Source: Mantis religiosa | Lineage: Eukaryota; Arthropoda; Insecta; Mantodea; Mantidae | NCBI GenBank assembly: GCA_030765055.1 | Contig: CM060947.1 | Location: forward strand, 97,804,436 to 97,868,435 | DNA length: 64,000 nucleotides | Direction of reading: 5' to 3' | Shown: positions 47,201 to 60,838 of the stretch, piece by piece | How the letters are laid out: every line of letters starts with the position of its first letter | How positions within the stretch are numbered: the stretch's first letter is position 1 | Notes under the pieces: generated by a model | What the model was told of the DNA's origin: nothing | What the model saw: the letters and a program-made list of their open reading frames with translations, nothing else | Database searches by the model: none | Translations under genes and position numbers: made by a program

Positions 47201-47574
47201 GGCCACACCATGGCTGAGAGGTTAGACTGCTTGGTTCTCACCAAGGTGGCCTGGGTTCAGTCCCAGGCAATTGCAAAGTGAGATTTGTGGTGGATATGGC
47301 GCTGGGACGGGTTTCTCGGAGTCCTCCAATTTCCCCCATCAACATTCCACCAATTGCTCCATCATCATCTTTCCTATCATTCATCTCGCCTTCATATATA
47401 TATATATATATATCATCCACTTCCTTCACCTTCACGCCAAGCATTGGGCTGATCAACTATCGTGGTTCTCTATTGGATCCAAAGCTTTTGTTCCTCAGGC
47501 CCGACCTTAAAAGGAATGGAGGAACAAGAATCCCCTAACACCATGATAGTGGTACAATTAGGGAAGTTAAAGAA
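47201..47574 (+). mobile_element. tRNA-derived SINE (family 2) with 13-bp imperfect TSD
   Basis: The head (47201-47275) has box A TGGCTGAGAGG and box B GGTTCAGTCCC, with a long variable-arm-like segment, like a Leu/Ser-type tRNA. The body contains an (AT)n tract (47394-47412). The flanks are GATGCTGAAATTG (47188-47200) and GATGTTGAAATTG (47575-47587), a TSD with one mismatch. Open frames of 72-86 codons inside are shadows. Confidence 0.75.
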
Positions 47575-47806
47575 GATGTTGAAATTGTCCTTATGTTACC
47601 TATAACTATTATTCCTTTCAGATCAAACATAATAATCTGTACAAGAACAAGAATACTATTTGCATTAATTTTTAATCATTCCATAAATGAAATCAAGGGT
47701 TACCTTGAATGAGCTTTCTAGTGTTCATAAACTTTTTTGAATATAATAAAGGAAGTGGTGGTCATTATTCCACTGTGTAATTGTGATATGTACAGTACAT
47801 TGTGTA

Positions 47807-49446
47807 CAGTCACCCCAAAAGTATTCCTACACCAACTAAATGAAGAAACAGTTTCTGTTGTTGTAACATAATTATTTATGAAACCTAGTAAACTTGTAAA
47901 ATTATATGATTAGTGTGTTTATTTACTTATTCCTACCGTAATTTTGCTGAACGTTTTCTAGAATCAGTAGTTTTCTACTAGTAATATTGCATGATACCGT
48001 AAATTTGGCACAAAAAGTATTCATTACACCAAAGGTATCTAGATTGAATACTATGGTTATATTACAAGCTAGTTCTTTCTGGATAGTATGCATTCAGCTG
48101 TTTCACAGCAAGTAGTCTGTACACACCAGTCTGACATCGAACTCAGTAGGTTGCGGAAGTAACGTAAAATGAGCCGAAGAAGGGAAAAAAACTACGTCAG
48201 AAGAGAGAAAAATAATAAATTACTTAATGAATTCAAAGCACTTTCGGAGATATCTTAGTGGGGAGACCACAGTCAACGATTCAATCCGTCATTGACAGAA
48301 TAAGAACCAGAAAATCTATTCTAAATACACCCAGGAGTGGTCGACCTAAGTTCTGACGTCTGAAGATGAAAATAACATTCTTCGCTGCATTAAAAAGGAT
48401 CCACGAGTAACTAACTGCTCCTCAATTTGTTGCTAAGTTGTAAAAGGCAGGGATTAATATTTCAGCGAGCACTGTGAGAGCAGTTTCAACAAGAAAGGGT
48501 ACAACGGCAGAGTAGCGGGTAAGAAGTCCTATAGGTCAGCTCACAGAACAGGCAAAAACGCATAGAATTCGCTCGTAAGTACCCTGATAGGGGTGTGGGC
48601 TTCTGGGGGGGGGGGGGGAAGTTGCATGGACAGATGAGAGCCTGTTCTAGGTATTCAGTGCGGATCGCAGTCGCAAAGTATGGAGGAAAAGATATATGGA
48701 GCTGGAGCCAAAAAGATCTTGTTTCCCACAGTAAAGCACGGCGGATGATCCGTCTTGTCTGTGGTTGTATAACGCATCAGGTGTCGGCAGTCTGCATGTT
48801 ATCGAGGGAATAATGGATCACAGGAAGTACATGAGCATTCTTAAGCAAGAGTTGCATACCAGTGAGGAGAAAATGGCCTGCAAGAAGACGGACGTTTATG
48901 CAGGATAAAGATCTAAAACATACTGCGCGTAATACACGACTTTGGATATTAAACAATGTTCCAAAACAGCTTCATACTCCTCCCCAATCTCCGGATACTA
49001 ATGCTATCGAACAAGTGTGGAGTATGCTGGGGAAGCGCGTAAAAAGGGCAATTTCCAACAAAGAATTGAAAACTGTTCTTTTGCAAGAATGGAACCTTAA
49101 CAAAGGCGGAAACTAAAACAATAGTCCATTCCTTACCAAGGAGATTAGAGGCTATAATTAAAGCTAAGGGTACCCAACGAAGTATTGAATAGCATCATTT
49201 TTGGTGTATTGTATGTTGCTTTTGGAGTGTACGATTACTTTTTGTGGCTGAAAAATAGATTAATTTTATTTTTTTATAGAAGTGACATTTCGTTTGTACA
49301 TTGTTGCTATTTTCGTATAAAATGTAAATTATTTTGAGGGTGCTTTCTTTTGAGCCAGTAAACTTAAATTTATCGTATAAATAGTCTCCATAATATCAAT
49401 TTTTCTTAACGTTTTAGTGGTGTACGAATATTTTCTGTTCTGACTG
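47807..49446 (+). mobile_element. Tc1-like DNA transposon, both ends present
   Basis: Terminal inverted repeats begin CAGTCACCCCAAAAGTATTC on the left and CAGTCAGAACAGAAAATATT on the complement of the right end, with TA at both edges (47805-47806, 49447-49448). Length 1640 bp. Tc1-type elements start CAGT and duplicate TA. The transposase remnant is inside. Confidence 0.85.
48169..49165 (+). pseudogene. Tc1-like transposase pseudogene (DD34E type)
   Basis: From the ATG at 48169 the + strand follows a Tc1 transposase in broken frames: an N-terminal paired-like HTH, a first catalytic block (WTDESLF-like, near 48625) shifted around a 14-base G run (48604-48618) that probably caused a frameshift, LHVIEGIMDHRKYMSIL near 48790, then FMQDKDLKHTARNTRLW (second Asp) and SPDTNAIEQVWSMLGKRVKR (the Glu), both in the open stretch 48862-49116. 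Catalytic codons survive but not in one frame. Confidence 0.8.
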
Positions 49447-49448
49447 TA

Positions 49449-50250
49449 ATTTCTCCAAGTTCAGATATCGCATTACTCTCAGCACTTGATATTTGTCCTT
49501 TCTTCCACATACAAATGTTCAAGTTTTACATAAGCCATATCGGAACTTCTTCCACTCCAAATCAGAGTTGCTTCAAGGAAGTAGTTACAGTACAAGCAGC
49601 TTCATCATAGCTGAAGACACAAGAAAATTCCATCGTTCCTGGTAAAAAAACAAAAATGGTTAAAGAAGAGTTAAGTTAAAGCCAAATTGTACTACTTATT
49701 TTATGCAAGGAAGACACTGGCATGAAAAAACGCATTACATTTTTTCCCCTTTCTTTATTTTTTTAAATTTGTAATCATAAGCATAAAGTTTTAAAATAGC
49801 ACATTGTAGATGCTACCTGAACAATATGGAATTGCGACAGTATAACAACAAAATGGGGAGGAAAAGAAGAAAAAGAGAAGAACTAAATGGTTAATCAATG
49901 CCACTCTAATGTTGTGTAAGAGCTTAGTTTTTGAGGTCAAATGAAAGTCAGCTCCCTTTAAACCATGAGTATTACATGAAAATTCTTCCTCACACAATGC
50001 AAATATGATGACGATTTACATCAACAATGTAAGGAGCTAGAGTAAAGTTATACAGGTCTGCCCAAAGGTATTCAGGGTGATTTTATGTCGTGCATATATA
50101 ACGACTAAAATGAAAACAAATGAATTAACCTCGTTTTTTTAAGTCCAGTACAACACAACAGATGTAACATAAGTTTTGCAATTGAGAAGTAGATTAGTAA
50201 AATGGGAGTAGTCCAGGTCAGTTTTGGGGATTCCATAATATCTGTACAAG
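49449..50250. other. nothing recognised
   Basis: AT-rich spacer. Confidence 0.4.
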
Positions 50251-50390
50251 TACGAGGGTCGTTCTGAAAGTAATGCCTCCTATTTTTATTCATGAAAACT
50301 GCAGGGGATACGTAAATCATAACAGCACAGTTAAATAGAGCAATATTTCATCTACAGATTTAAATTTTTGCACTTATTCAACACCATTCG

Positions 50391-51206
50391 TTATGCACTT
50401 TTGCCAATGATAAACCAGAGCCCGCATGCCACGTTTGTAAAAATCGAAACCAGCTTGCAGGTTTGACAACAGCATCCGAGTCTTGAAAAATGTTCACCAC
50501 GTAGTCCATCTTTCAGAAGCCCAAAGAGATGGCAGTCTGAAGGCGCTAAATCTGGACTGTACGGTGGATGTGGTAAGACAGTCCAGCCAAACTTTGCAGT
50601 CAGTTGCGTCGTCGCAAAACTGGTGTGGGGCCTGGCATTATCATGTTGGAGGTGAAAGTTGATCTTCTCTGGTGTTACCCTGGAAATAAGGGCTTTCAGC
50701 TTAGTGTCATCTTGTAGTGTGCTGAATTGATAGTTGCTCCAGGCTCTAGGACATTCGAAAGAACCACACCCTGGCTGTCCCAGACGATTGTACACATCAC
50801 TATGCCTGCAGATAGCTGTGTTTTGAATTTCTTCGTCGGAGAATTCACATGTCGCCATTCCATGGACTGTCTTTTGGATTCTGGCTCCAGTGGTAACACC
50901 ACGTCTCATCTCCGGTGACGATACTATTCAGAAAATTGTCACCTTCCGCTTCATATTGCTCCAGAAGGTCCTGACAAATTTTCATTCTATGATTTTTGTG
51001 TTCTGCTGTAAGCATTCGCAGGACCCATCTTAAACAGACTTTACTATAACTAAGATGCTCCAACATTGTTTCCAAGGCATTACAGCCGACATTCAGGTTT
51101 GCACACAATTATTCAGTCCTCTGCTGATCAGCACGGTTGAGTTGATCAAGACGCTAATCATTGTGAGGGGTGACAGCTGTGCATGGTCGTGGCTTGTCAT
51201 GCACAC
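50391..51206 (-). pseudogene. mariner transposase, C-terminal two thirds
   Basis: Minus-strand frames 51108-50845 and 50909-50391 contain RMLTAEHKNHRMKICQDLLEQ, VTGDETWCYH (first Asp, near 50930), LQHDNARPHTS (second Asp, near 50630) and LPHPPYSPDLAPSDCHLFG (third Asp, near 50560), so all of DD34D is visible. Shifts separate the blocks. The N-terminal part (VIEFLTAEEIAPTDIHRRLL-like, two short frames) is at 53201-53390 beyond the inserted LINE. The open + frames in this area are shadows. Confidence 0.85.
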
Positions 51207-52992
51207 ATCCTAGTACATCTAGTACATCTAATAAATGCCTCTATAGGGGAAGGAATTTTTCCGAACTGTTTAAAAAAGGGGGTTGTTAAACCATTACACA
51301 AAAAGGGTGATGTTACTAATGTGAGTAATTATAGACCAATTACTTTAACATCTACTTTTGCTAAACTACTGGAAAAAGTTATTTTAAAGAGGATTTTAAG
51401 TTTTTTGGACAAACATAAAATTTTATCTAATTCCCAGCATGGTTTTCGAAAAGGTTATTCTACAATTACTGCTGCGGTAGAATTTATAGATGAATTAATT
51501 AACAAAATGGAAAATGACAATCAAGTAATGGGGATTTTTCTTGATTTATCAAAGGCCTTTGATAGTGTTGATCACCAAGTCTTATTACAAAAATTGGAAC
51601 ATTATGGTATAAGGGGGACTGCAGGTAAATTAATTAACACATACTTACAAGACCGGGTACAAAGCACAGAAATAATATGTAAACTAAACCAAATAGAAAC
51701 AAAATATGAATCCTCATTAGCAACTGTTAAATATGGAGTCCCACAGGGATCTGTGCTTGGGCCTTTACTATTTACATTATACACTAATAATTTACCTGTG
51801 ATTAATAATGTTAAAACTGTATCATATGCTGATGACACATCTATAATTTGTTGGGGAAAAGATCTAGACAACTTAACCAATAATATACACTCAGGTACAG
51901 ATGTAATACTTAAATTTCTTGCTAATAACAACCTAGTTAATAATTTAAACAAGACAAGCATAATATATTTTAAAATTAGTAATTGCATGTACAACAATAT
52001 GAAAATTAAAATTGGAAATGAAGAAATAGATACAACAGATGATCACTTATTTCTAGGATTGAATATTGACAAAAACTTATCATGGACAAAACATGTAAAT
52101 TATATATGCAATAAAATAAGTAAGGGTATCTATCTATTAAATTACGTGGCACACTATTTGGATAAACCTAATTTAAAATTGATTTATTATGGAATAATTC
52201 ATCCTCATTTGAATTATGGTATTGAGTTATGGGGTACAACGTCTAAAGAAAATTTGAAACGATTACTGGTATTGCAGAAGAGGTGTGTAAGGATTGTGTA
52301 TTCATTAAAATCAAGGGATTCATGTAGAGAAATTTTTAAAAAAGAAAGAATTCTTACAGTTGTTGCATTATATATTTTTAGAGTTATTTTACTAGTTAGG
52401 AGAACTACAAATATAAGGAGTAATAGCAATATACATAAATATGACACAAGAACTAAAGAGAATATGTATAGGGAAGCAAAGAGTAAGAAATTTTTTGATA
52501 AAAATCCATTTGTAATTGGAAAAACTTTATACAATAAGCTGCCAGCCACAATTAAACAATCAACTGGTTCCAAGTTTAATAAATGTTTAAAAAATTACTT
52601 AATTGAGAGGGCCTTTTATGACATAGATGAATATCTGCAATTGTAATTTCAATGTTTTTTTTTTTTTTTTTTTTTCCTCCTGACACATGTAATTTGTATA
52701 TATTTCAATGAGGGTATAAATGGGAGATCAAACTGTCAATCTGTCTAGTAATTTCAACAAGTGAGTATAACCTTCAAAATATATTTCTGAAATCAGCAAA
52801 TAAGTACATATTTATAAATTATTATTCTTATTATTACTATTATTATTTATGTTCAATCATTATATAACAAATAAGAAAATACTAATACAGTTTATTACAT
52901 CTTCTGTTTCATATTACTGAGATCTTCACCTTATGACCAATGGATAGGAAGAACTGCGAGACCCTCCTCAAAGAAAGTGAAAACCGAAGATC

Positions 52993-53029
<37 letters not shown>

Positions 53030-53200
53030 ATAAAGACAGTTACATTATTTATTAATCTCTGTATATGCTCTGTAAAATTTGTAAATCTTGATGTATGTAA
53101 CTAAATATTGTAATATGTAAACTTTTTCGACGAAACTTGAAACATGTATGTCATGTCTATAAGTGAATAAACCATTATCTTATCTTATCTATCTTATCTT
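51207..53200 (+). mobile_element. 5'-truncated Jockey/CR1-like LINE inserted in the mariner, RT frame open
   Basis: Inserted after GCACAC (51201-51206); mariner sequence resumes at about 53201. The frame 51207-52646 encodes about 479 residues without a stop; the ATG at 51183 is in mariner sequence and is not a real start. RT motifs in order: NVSNYRPITLTSTFAKLLEK, QHGFRKGYST, MGIFLDLSKAFDSVDH (catalytic Asp), VPQGSVLGPLLFTLY, SYADDTSII (YADD, near 51828), FLGLNIDKNLSW, YGIELWG, and the C-terminal YNKLPATIK. The endonuclease and first ORF are lost by 5' truncation. The 3' end carries poly(T) runs and a (TTATC)n-like tail (53171-53200). It is the youngest-looking LINE here. Confidence 0.88.
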
Positions 53201-53489
53201 ACCCTATTCACCACCTGTAAAATGCCGTACCCATCACTTCACATTGCTCACATCAATTGCTTCGTCTCCAAACAACTTTAGCAAGCGTCGATGGATATCA
53301 GTTGGCGCAATTTCTTCTGCAGTGAGAAATTCAATCACATCATACGCACGTCCATATCAGACTCCATTTTGGAACACTCCTCTGCTGGTACCAACTACCA
53401 CAGAACAACGGAACCACCTGCAACTGAAAAAGGAAGGTTCAAGCATTACCACTATACTAACGATATCTGGCTTGGACATCCGAAGTCAA

Positions 53490-53669
<180 letters not shown>

Positions 53670-53701
53670 TAGAAGGCATTAGTTTCGGAACTACCCTCGT
53701 A

Positions 53702-54530
53702 GAAGCTTCTGAAATGTGTCATATGTTACTTGCAGGGATTTTATTATCAAGAGAAATTAACTGGTGAGACTTACAGTGGTGCTAGCATCAAGTCTGACAA
53801 AATTTCAGTTTCAAACACACTAAAGAGACATGCCTCGCAAGCTTTATTCACATTGCTGTGCATGCAGATCTAATCTTGTATTAAAGTTTGGTGCAAAATC
53901 AATAATAGATGTTCGTAAATGTGTCTTCAATCTTCGAGCCTTTCCTGGCTACTTTCATAAGTAAATTAAATACACAATTCGGAGAAAGTTGTGAAAAGAA
54001 TTCCAACTGCTAGTGGTATTTCCAATAAAAGAAAACTTGAGCTATATCCAGTTATAGGATCACTTTTTTGCGGCACCTATAGAAAAAAGATCCTCTTTCC
54101 AGTTCCGAATCCATAAATGTAACCATAAGTTTGAAAAATCAGCTTCAAAATGTGACATTTGTATGTCTGCTAACTGTATTGAAGCATATATGTTCAGTTT
54201 ATGAAGGACTGTGATATACCTACTGCAGAAAACATCACAAAATATACGCATTTTTATTCAGCAGCAAATAAGGAAATTGCAAGGTATTAGAAATAATTGT
54301 TGAAAAATAGTCAGGTGTTTATTCTTTGAGAATAAACAGGAGGTATTTCCAATAAACATCTAGATCAGTATGCAAATCTCTGTATTGGAATTATGAACAA
54401 CAGTACTTTTCAGCTTCAGTCCATACTGAAGCGACAGCATATACGATACCTACCGCAGAGGGTTTAAGTAGAGTCACCTCATCCCAATCTTTTTGTTGTT
54501 TGCTAGCCAGGAAACGTAGTAATTTTCAAA
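53702..54530. other. nothing recognised
   Basis: AT-rich spacer. Confidence 0.4.
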
Positions 54531-54541
54531 GACAGCCCTGC

Positions 54542-54665
54542 TGACGTCATGAGCCGGAAGATTAGTGACGCTTTAGTTCTAGCGTTTAGATTTAGGCAAT
54601 TTGAGAGACTTCCATTTCCAGAAGTTTCTACAAGCAATTCTTGCCATGACCCGGGGATATATAAA
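54542..54665 (+). promoter_or_regulatory. promoter-like block: CRE, heat-shock element, TATA
   Basis: TGACGTCA (54542-54549, perfect CRE palindrome), TTCCAGAAGTTTC (54616-54628, the nTTCnnGAAnnTTCn pattern of an HSF site), and TATATAAA (54658-54665) 30 bp downstream, all on the + strand. The following 400 bp is GC-rich and contains a splice donor-like CTAGGTAAGC near 55041. It may be an LTR or other mobile-element promoter; no LTR boundaries were found. Confidence 0.4.
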
Positions 54666-55420
54666 TGAAAGTAGTCTATGCAGAAACATCGCTCCCCGAT
54701 GAAATCTGCCAAGATGCAGAGTCACAGCAGCTGCAGCTACAATCGCAGAAGAGAATTGGCCACTACCATAGCAGACCTCTGGCCCTGCCAGCGTGCCAGC
54801 GTAGGCAGACCAGCCACCAGCGGCCGTATATCAGCCGCCGCCTCACCATTGCTCCAGCATCGTAATCGCCAGAGTACCCTGGGATCCAAAAGCACGATTT
54901 ATGTTTTTTGATCACTGAGGGTACCTAAGTTCACTCAGCCTGGGAACCAAAGCCGCTAGTTCGGTTGGAGCTAGCCGCCGCGTGGAGCTGAAAGAATCCT
55001 TCATAATTAGCCTACCTTTATTAGGGCGAATGCTATACACCTAGGTAAGCAGATAGAACCACGCAGTACCATGCCACCGCTGATGTACTTTCGAGCACAC
55101 AGTCGTCTCCTGCTCTTCCAAGCCCGAGTGCCACTGCGGTGCTTCGTACCTCACTTTGACCTGCCAGCAGGACGATCTAAGTTGCCGCCATTGCTAGTTC
55201 TGCGCCTATTGTGAAGGGAGCTGACATTTCACAAATAATGTGCTCTGCCGTCTGCATCCTTGTAGGAAGGCATCATCTGTACCACCAGTTCAGCCGACGC
55301 CAACGCAATCGACACCTCTGCAAGCAGCGTTAATTCCGTTAGCCGCTCCGGTCCGTTCTGGACGCGTCTCTTTAGCTTCGTCCTACTAAATCCTCTCCTA
55401 AAATATCTAATGATAATGAG
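54666..55420. other. GC-rich segment downstream of promoter-like block
   Basis: Composition differs sharply from the AT-rich surroundings. Short frames (54665-54911) are not recognised. Possibly the transcribed leader of a mobile element. Confidence 0.3.
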
Positions 55421-55550
55421 AATGATCATACATTGTCTATTGTTACATATATCTCGTGCATATTCACATAGGGAATTCTTCCTTTTTTTCGCACATTGTA
55501 ATGTGTGTGAAAAATTGAGTCTGATAATTGAGTCTCAGTTACTGAACGTA

Positions 55551-55622
55551 CACTGATAGCCGAGCAGTCATAGACAAATATGTAGGAATTAGACCTCAAA
55601 TTTTCGAATCCCAGACATCACT
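55551..55622 (+). repeat. weak tRNA-like module (SINE head?)
   Basis: GATAGCCGAGCAGTC (box A-like) and TTTCGAATCCC (box B-like) lie at tRNA-like spacing. The acceptor stem is not closed. Flanked by inverted GCACATTGTAATGTG-like sequence at 55490 and 55665. Confidence 0.35.
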
Positions 55623-56134
55623 TTATCCTTTTTTATTGTAGGAATACGAAATGTGTATTCCACACATTGTAATAAGAATAACTTCAAATTTCTAAGGTTT
55701 ATTTGATTTTATGGCATTTGTGCTCACACATAGAAACTGGAACATTCCATTCTGTTTTTGAACTAATTAAAATAAATATTCTATTCCTATATGTAAAACC
55801 AAATAAAAATGGAAATTAACTTAGTATTGGGTTCGTAAATCCTCTGCTTCTATCACGGCTCTCATTCTGCGGGCAATGGATGAGACCGAATGCCTAGTCA
55901 AATTTTCACGAGAGAATGCTTTGCACTTTATGCCAGAGCATTCATAACAGACGAATGAACCCGAGTGTTTATACAACCAATATGGCAGTTGTCTAATACC
56001 ATTGCATTAATATTGTGCAAAAGGCAAACATATATTATTTGCGTTTCTATAAATGAATGTGTTTAAAATATTTATCTTCTGCAAGAAAAACATAAGGCAT
56101 TGATGTCAAAAGTAACAATAAGAAAAAGAAACTT

Positions 56135-56215
56135 CCATCTCAAGGATTCGAACTCATGATCGCCCACTTACGAGACATGTGAATTTTACCGCTCGGTTAC
56201 CAAGCATCCGGCCAA
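56135..56215 (-). repeat. tRNA-like module (SINE head or decayed tRNA)
   Basis: The minus strand reads GGATGCTTGGTAACCGAGCGG (box A region, here 21 nt; core TGGTAACCGAGCGG) and a perfect box B GAGTTCGAATCC. The acceptor ends do not pair, so it is not called a functional tRNA gene. Confidence 0.45.
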
Positions 56216-56466
56216 GTCGCTAGGCAGCTCCTTATCTAGTGCTCATGAAGCTAGAGTGGTATCAACGCGTATATTGGACAATTAGTTGTTCTTTCACACT
56301 TGCCGTGCGTAGGCCGAAGTATGGAAAGGTAGAGTAAGACTGAAAACTTCAATGCTATAGCTGGTATTCAGTCTGACTCTACCTTTCCAAAGCGTATATT
56401 GTGAACTCATCGTCAGCGAATGCTTCCGATGTTTTCCGAATAGAACTTTGTTTCTGGCTGCTGCTA

Positions 56467-57255
<789 letters not shown>

Positions 57256-58480
57256 TAGTTTGTTAAAGTTTGATAGCTTTTCTACATATACATTGCAGAG
57301 GTTTATTTTGTTTGATGATGGGATTCTTACCTTTGGTGAAGTTATTGCAGAATTATTGTTCACCACGGCTGCTCTCGAGCGATGCTCGTTGCACCCAGGA
57401 TCGTAGTCTGGGAACGGAGAAATTGGGATAGTGAAATAATTACTTTTCATTCGATTTATTTCCTTTGCAAACTGGTGTTTTAATTATAACAAAATATTTT
57501 GAAATTATTGAGGACACTTTACAAAATAATTCTTCTTTTAGTCGATACAATTCAGTTTTCAATTAAAATTAGCTATTTAATATACTCGCGGACACACGCA
57601 AAATGCATTTAAAAAATCTGCAAGATTTCAGACCAGGAGCCAGGCAACCAGACATGGAAATTGAAATAAAGGTACACTCTACTGTCTTAAAATATATTCC
57701 TACAAATGTTTGTTCTCGCCCTGCTTCATGTTATCAGGGATAAACTTTGCAGAGATTATCTTTTTTATGTTATTTATACGTACTAAATAAATACTGTGCA
57801 GGCATATCGTCTTCAGAATCGATTTCGAAATCCAATCTGGGCTGGAGGTACGCCATTTTCTTTTTTGTGTGTGAAGGTAAACTTCAAGTTATCTCACTAA
57901 CCGATACTCAAGGTGAGGGTTAGTTTACCTCCAGAAATAACTCACAGTTAGACCTTAACCGAAGTTCGTAATACCGACATCTGCGTGTAATTCCAAGTTA
58001 ACTGTTAGCCAACACCTTAACCGGAGATCGTAATACAGGCCCTAAAGGAATAAATTATGGGTTAAGCCATAGTGAGCTCCTTTAAGAGTTGGTCGCTATG
58101 TGATGCCTATGAAATTTCCTTTAATTTACAGGACCAGAAGTTGAAAAATGAATGACTTACATTTTGGGAAAGTATAATATTTAAAAATTCAAATCTAAAA
58201 CAAGGAATATCTTGAGAATGGTTATCTCCACAATAAAAGATTACTTGGCATAAACCGTGGGCTTTAAAGAGATCCACGTGTTCTATATAATTGGATGATG
58301 TCCTTTCCTTTATTTCAATTTTTGACAGGGAATATTGTATTCCAACAACTAACCAAAAAATAACAAGACTCTCCTAGAAGCCATATGGCACATATGTAAT
58401 CTAATATAGCTGTAAATCCAACAACTTGATACCAGACTCAGTGCCGCTTTGGCCTGAGACTAAATAATTATAACTTATAA
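57256..58480. other. nothing recognised
   Basis: No gene or named repeat; several short oddities near 57880-58030 resemble repetitive sequence but cannot be named. Confidence 0.4.
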
Positions 58481-58486
58481 GTACTC

Positions 58487-58813
58487 ATGACATCGTCCTT
58501 CTGTTTCAGGACCACACTAGGAGAACATAAGACGTCGTTCCATTCGGAGGCTCAGCTAGAATCCCTTATCCCATTCTCACACCTGAATATCCAAGGTCGT
58601 AAGGAGCTCCTCGGTCTTACTTGCGTCCTGGCGCCCACCTCTCACCTGGCCCGGGCTCTTAGTCTGGGCCTCATCTCCTCACCTAGAATCCGCAGGTGCA
58701 ATAGCGGTACTGCCACGATTCACTCTCAACTTCTCACCGGTGGAGGTTTTTTAGTGGGTACGGCTGGCGGCTCAATCCCCCAGAGGAGTCCCACACTCCA
58801 ATCCCAGGGTTAG
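58487..58813 (+). other. GC-rich block with a 108-codon open frame, not recognised
   Basis: The frame shows no domain. Its composition resembles that of the GC-rich repeat at 60.8-62.5 kb, so it may be repetitive sequence and not a host gene. Confidence 0.3.
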
Positions 58814-58954
58814 TGCGTAAAGGCGTTTTTCCTCCACCCGAAAAAGAACTTAAAAATCACCAGTTATCCAAAAGCCGTCCCGAGTCAATAAAACTTCAGT
58901 GGCTTCCCAAATGATTCAAGATATATATAATAAACATAATATATGTATATATAT

Positions 58955-60216
58955 ACAGAGTGAGTCACCTAAAACTGGCACCGCCAATATTTGCGAAATG
59001 GAAAGTGGTATTGATGAGTTGTTTTCACTGCATTGTTTGTTAATTATGGGCTCGTAGTTTTAGCTTATAAATATATTTTAATAACACTTATAAGGTGTAT
59101 TTTTGGAGCAAACATACACTTTTTAAATGCAACAATGCCTAATTACATACAAAATTAAAAGTATGGTAAGTTAGAATATTAATGATGTTTTCCGTAGAAT
59201 TCTAGTTCACGAAATATTTTATTTTGAAACCTTTACACACCGACATTTGTACTACCGTGGTAGCACAAAGTAAAGAAGAACGAAAGGGAGTGCACTACCT
59301 CTATGTATCCTGACAAGTAAAGAGAAATTTGACTTCCAAAGCTTGTGTTCAAAATGACCACCTTCAGCTTCTACACGAGCTTCCAGTCTCCTGTGGTAAG
59401 ACTGCTACACTGCTGCATTCTAGCATTTCAGCGGAAATTTCAGAGCAGGCAGCAGTAATACGTTGTTTCATATCATCTGGTGTAGTTGGTATCTGCTTGT
59501 GGACGTTTTTCAGTTTTCGTCATATAAAAAACTCTAACTGAGATAAATCCGGTGAACGGGCCGACCAAGGTACAGGTCCCCTTGGTCTAAACTACGATTT
59601 GGAAACAATTCGTGAAGACCAGCTGTGGTAATTCGTGTACTATGGGCTGGATAGCCATCATGCTGGAACCACAGGTTCCTCCTAGTCTGCAGAGGAACGT
59701 CTTCTAGCATCTATGGAAGATAGTCTGTTATGAGGCTGAGATACTTGTGCGAGTTTATTGTTCCTTCTATGAAAACAGAGCCTATGAACTGATGGTTTTC
59801 TATCCCACTCCATGGACGCTGACGTTCAACGTGACGAAGCCAACGGCATTTGTCAACAAACCAATAGTTGCATATTTCTGATTAGTAAATATTGCTTCAT
59901 CACTAAACAAAATACATGGCGAATCTAAAGTATGTCTCAATGCCCATGTACAAAAGTTAACATGATTCTCAAAATTGTTTCCATGCCGCTCATGATGGAG
60001 AGAGGAATGATAGGGATGGAAGCTATATACAGAGCGTTTTCTAAAAATGCAATCTTTTAGGATTTTAGGAGTCTCAAAACATATATTTCTTGTGATATCT
60101 AGGTTTCGAATGTTTGGGGGTATCCATAATTTCCTCTGCATTTTGTAAGTACCAGTGAAGAAAGAAAACATGTAATTTGAGCATAAGATTGTATTTCTAA
60201 GTGAAAAATAAAACAA
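58955..60216 (-). pseudogene. Tc1/mariner-superfamily transposase relic
   Basis: The left terminus starts ACAGAGTGAGTCACC (58955). Minus-strand blocks: FHPYHSSLHHERHGNNFENH and VNFCTWALRH (near 59960), ILFSDEAIFTNQKYA (near 59890; first catalytic Asp), VSVHGVG where a VNVWCG-type block is expected, then QHDGYPAHS-like sequence near 59650 (second Asp) and decayed sequence to 59330. The N-terminal DNA-binding part and the right end are missing. Stops and shifts are frequent after 59800. The family is common in insects under generic transposase names. Confidence 0.65.
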
Positions 60217-60587
60217 ATTTTTATCTAAACATATTTAAATTTTAAAAAATTGACGTATTGTACACACTTTTCTGTGCCTGTTCTTTAAATTATTACACGT
60301 TAATCGAAAAATCCATTCACAGAAATAGTTATGCTATATATTTACGGAAATAGAAGCATACAGTAGGCTGAAGTAACAGTAAAATTTTTTAAGATTTAGT
60401 CGCTATGTGCTCGTTTTGAAATTACATTTTTATGTGGCCATGAAGAAAATAAAGAGTAAGAACTTCATATTTGAGATAAGTATAGGTATTTGAAAACTCA
60501 GAGCAATAACAAGGAATACTTGTTGAGGTTATATCTACAACAACAAGTATTTGACATAAATACATGTTTTGTGTACTAAACTTTTGT
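60217..60587. other. nothing recognised
   Basis: AT-rich spacer. Confidence 0.4.
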
Positions 60588-60800
60588 ATAACCGAGCGGG
60601 ATGGCTCCGGCGTTTTCGTCTGTGGTCCGAATTCGGGAGGCCCGCGTTTGATTCCTGTGTCCGACGTATCTGACCCATGAGTTTTTCGGAGGGTTTTCCG
60701 GTTCGCTAGGGGAATGCTTGGTAGGTTAATTACATCTCCCGAATTTCCTGTCCCTCCATTTCACCTCCATTATCATTTCACATCATCTCTCATCTGGTGG
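60588..60800 (+). mobile_element. tRNA-derived SINE (family 3)
   Basis: The head (60588-60668) has box A-like ACCGAGCGGGATGGC and box B-like CGTTTGATTCC, separated as in a tRNA with a long variable arm. The body (GGGTTTTCCGGTTCG) runs to a CATCTCTCATC-type end near 60795, where the GC-rich repeat begins. Confidence 0.65.
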
Positions 60801-60838
60801 TCTTTTTCAGGGTAGAAGTGTCGGCGGTGCATGCAGGG

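Noticed and set aside
51183..51206. ATG at 51183 as start of the LINE protein
   Set aside because: These 24 bases belong to the mariner; the LINE is 5'-truncated and has no start of its own.
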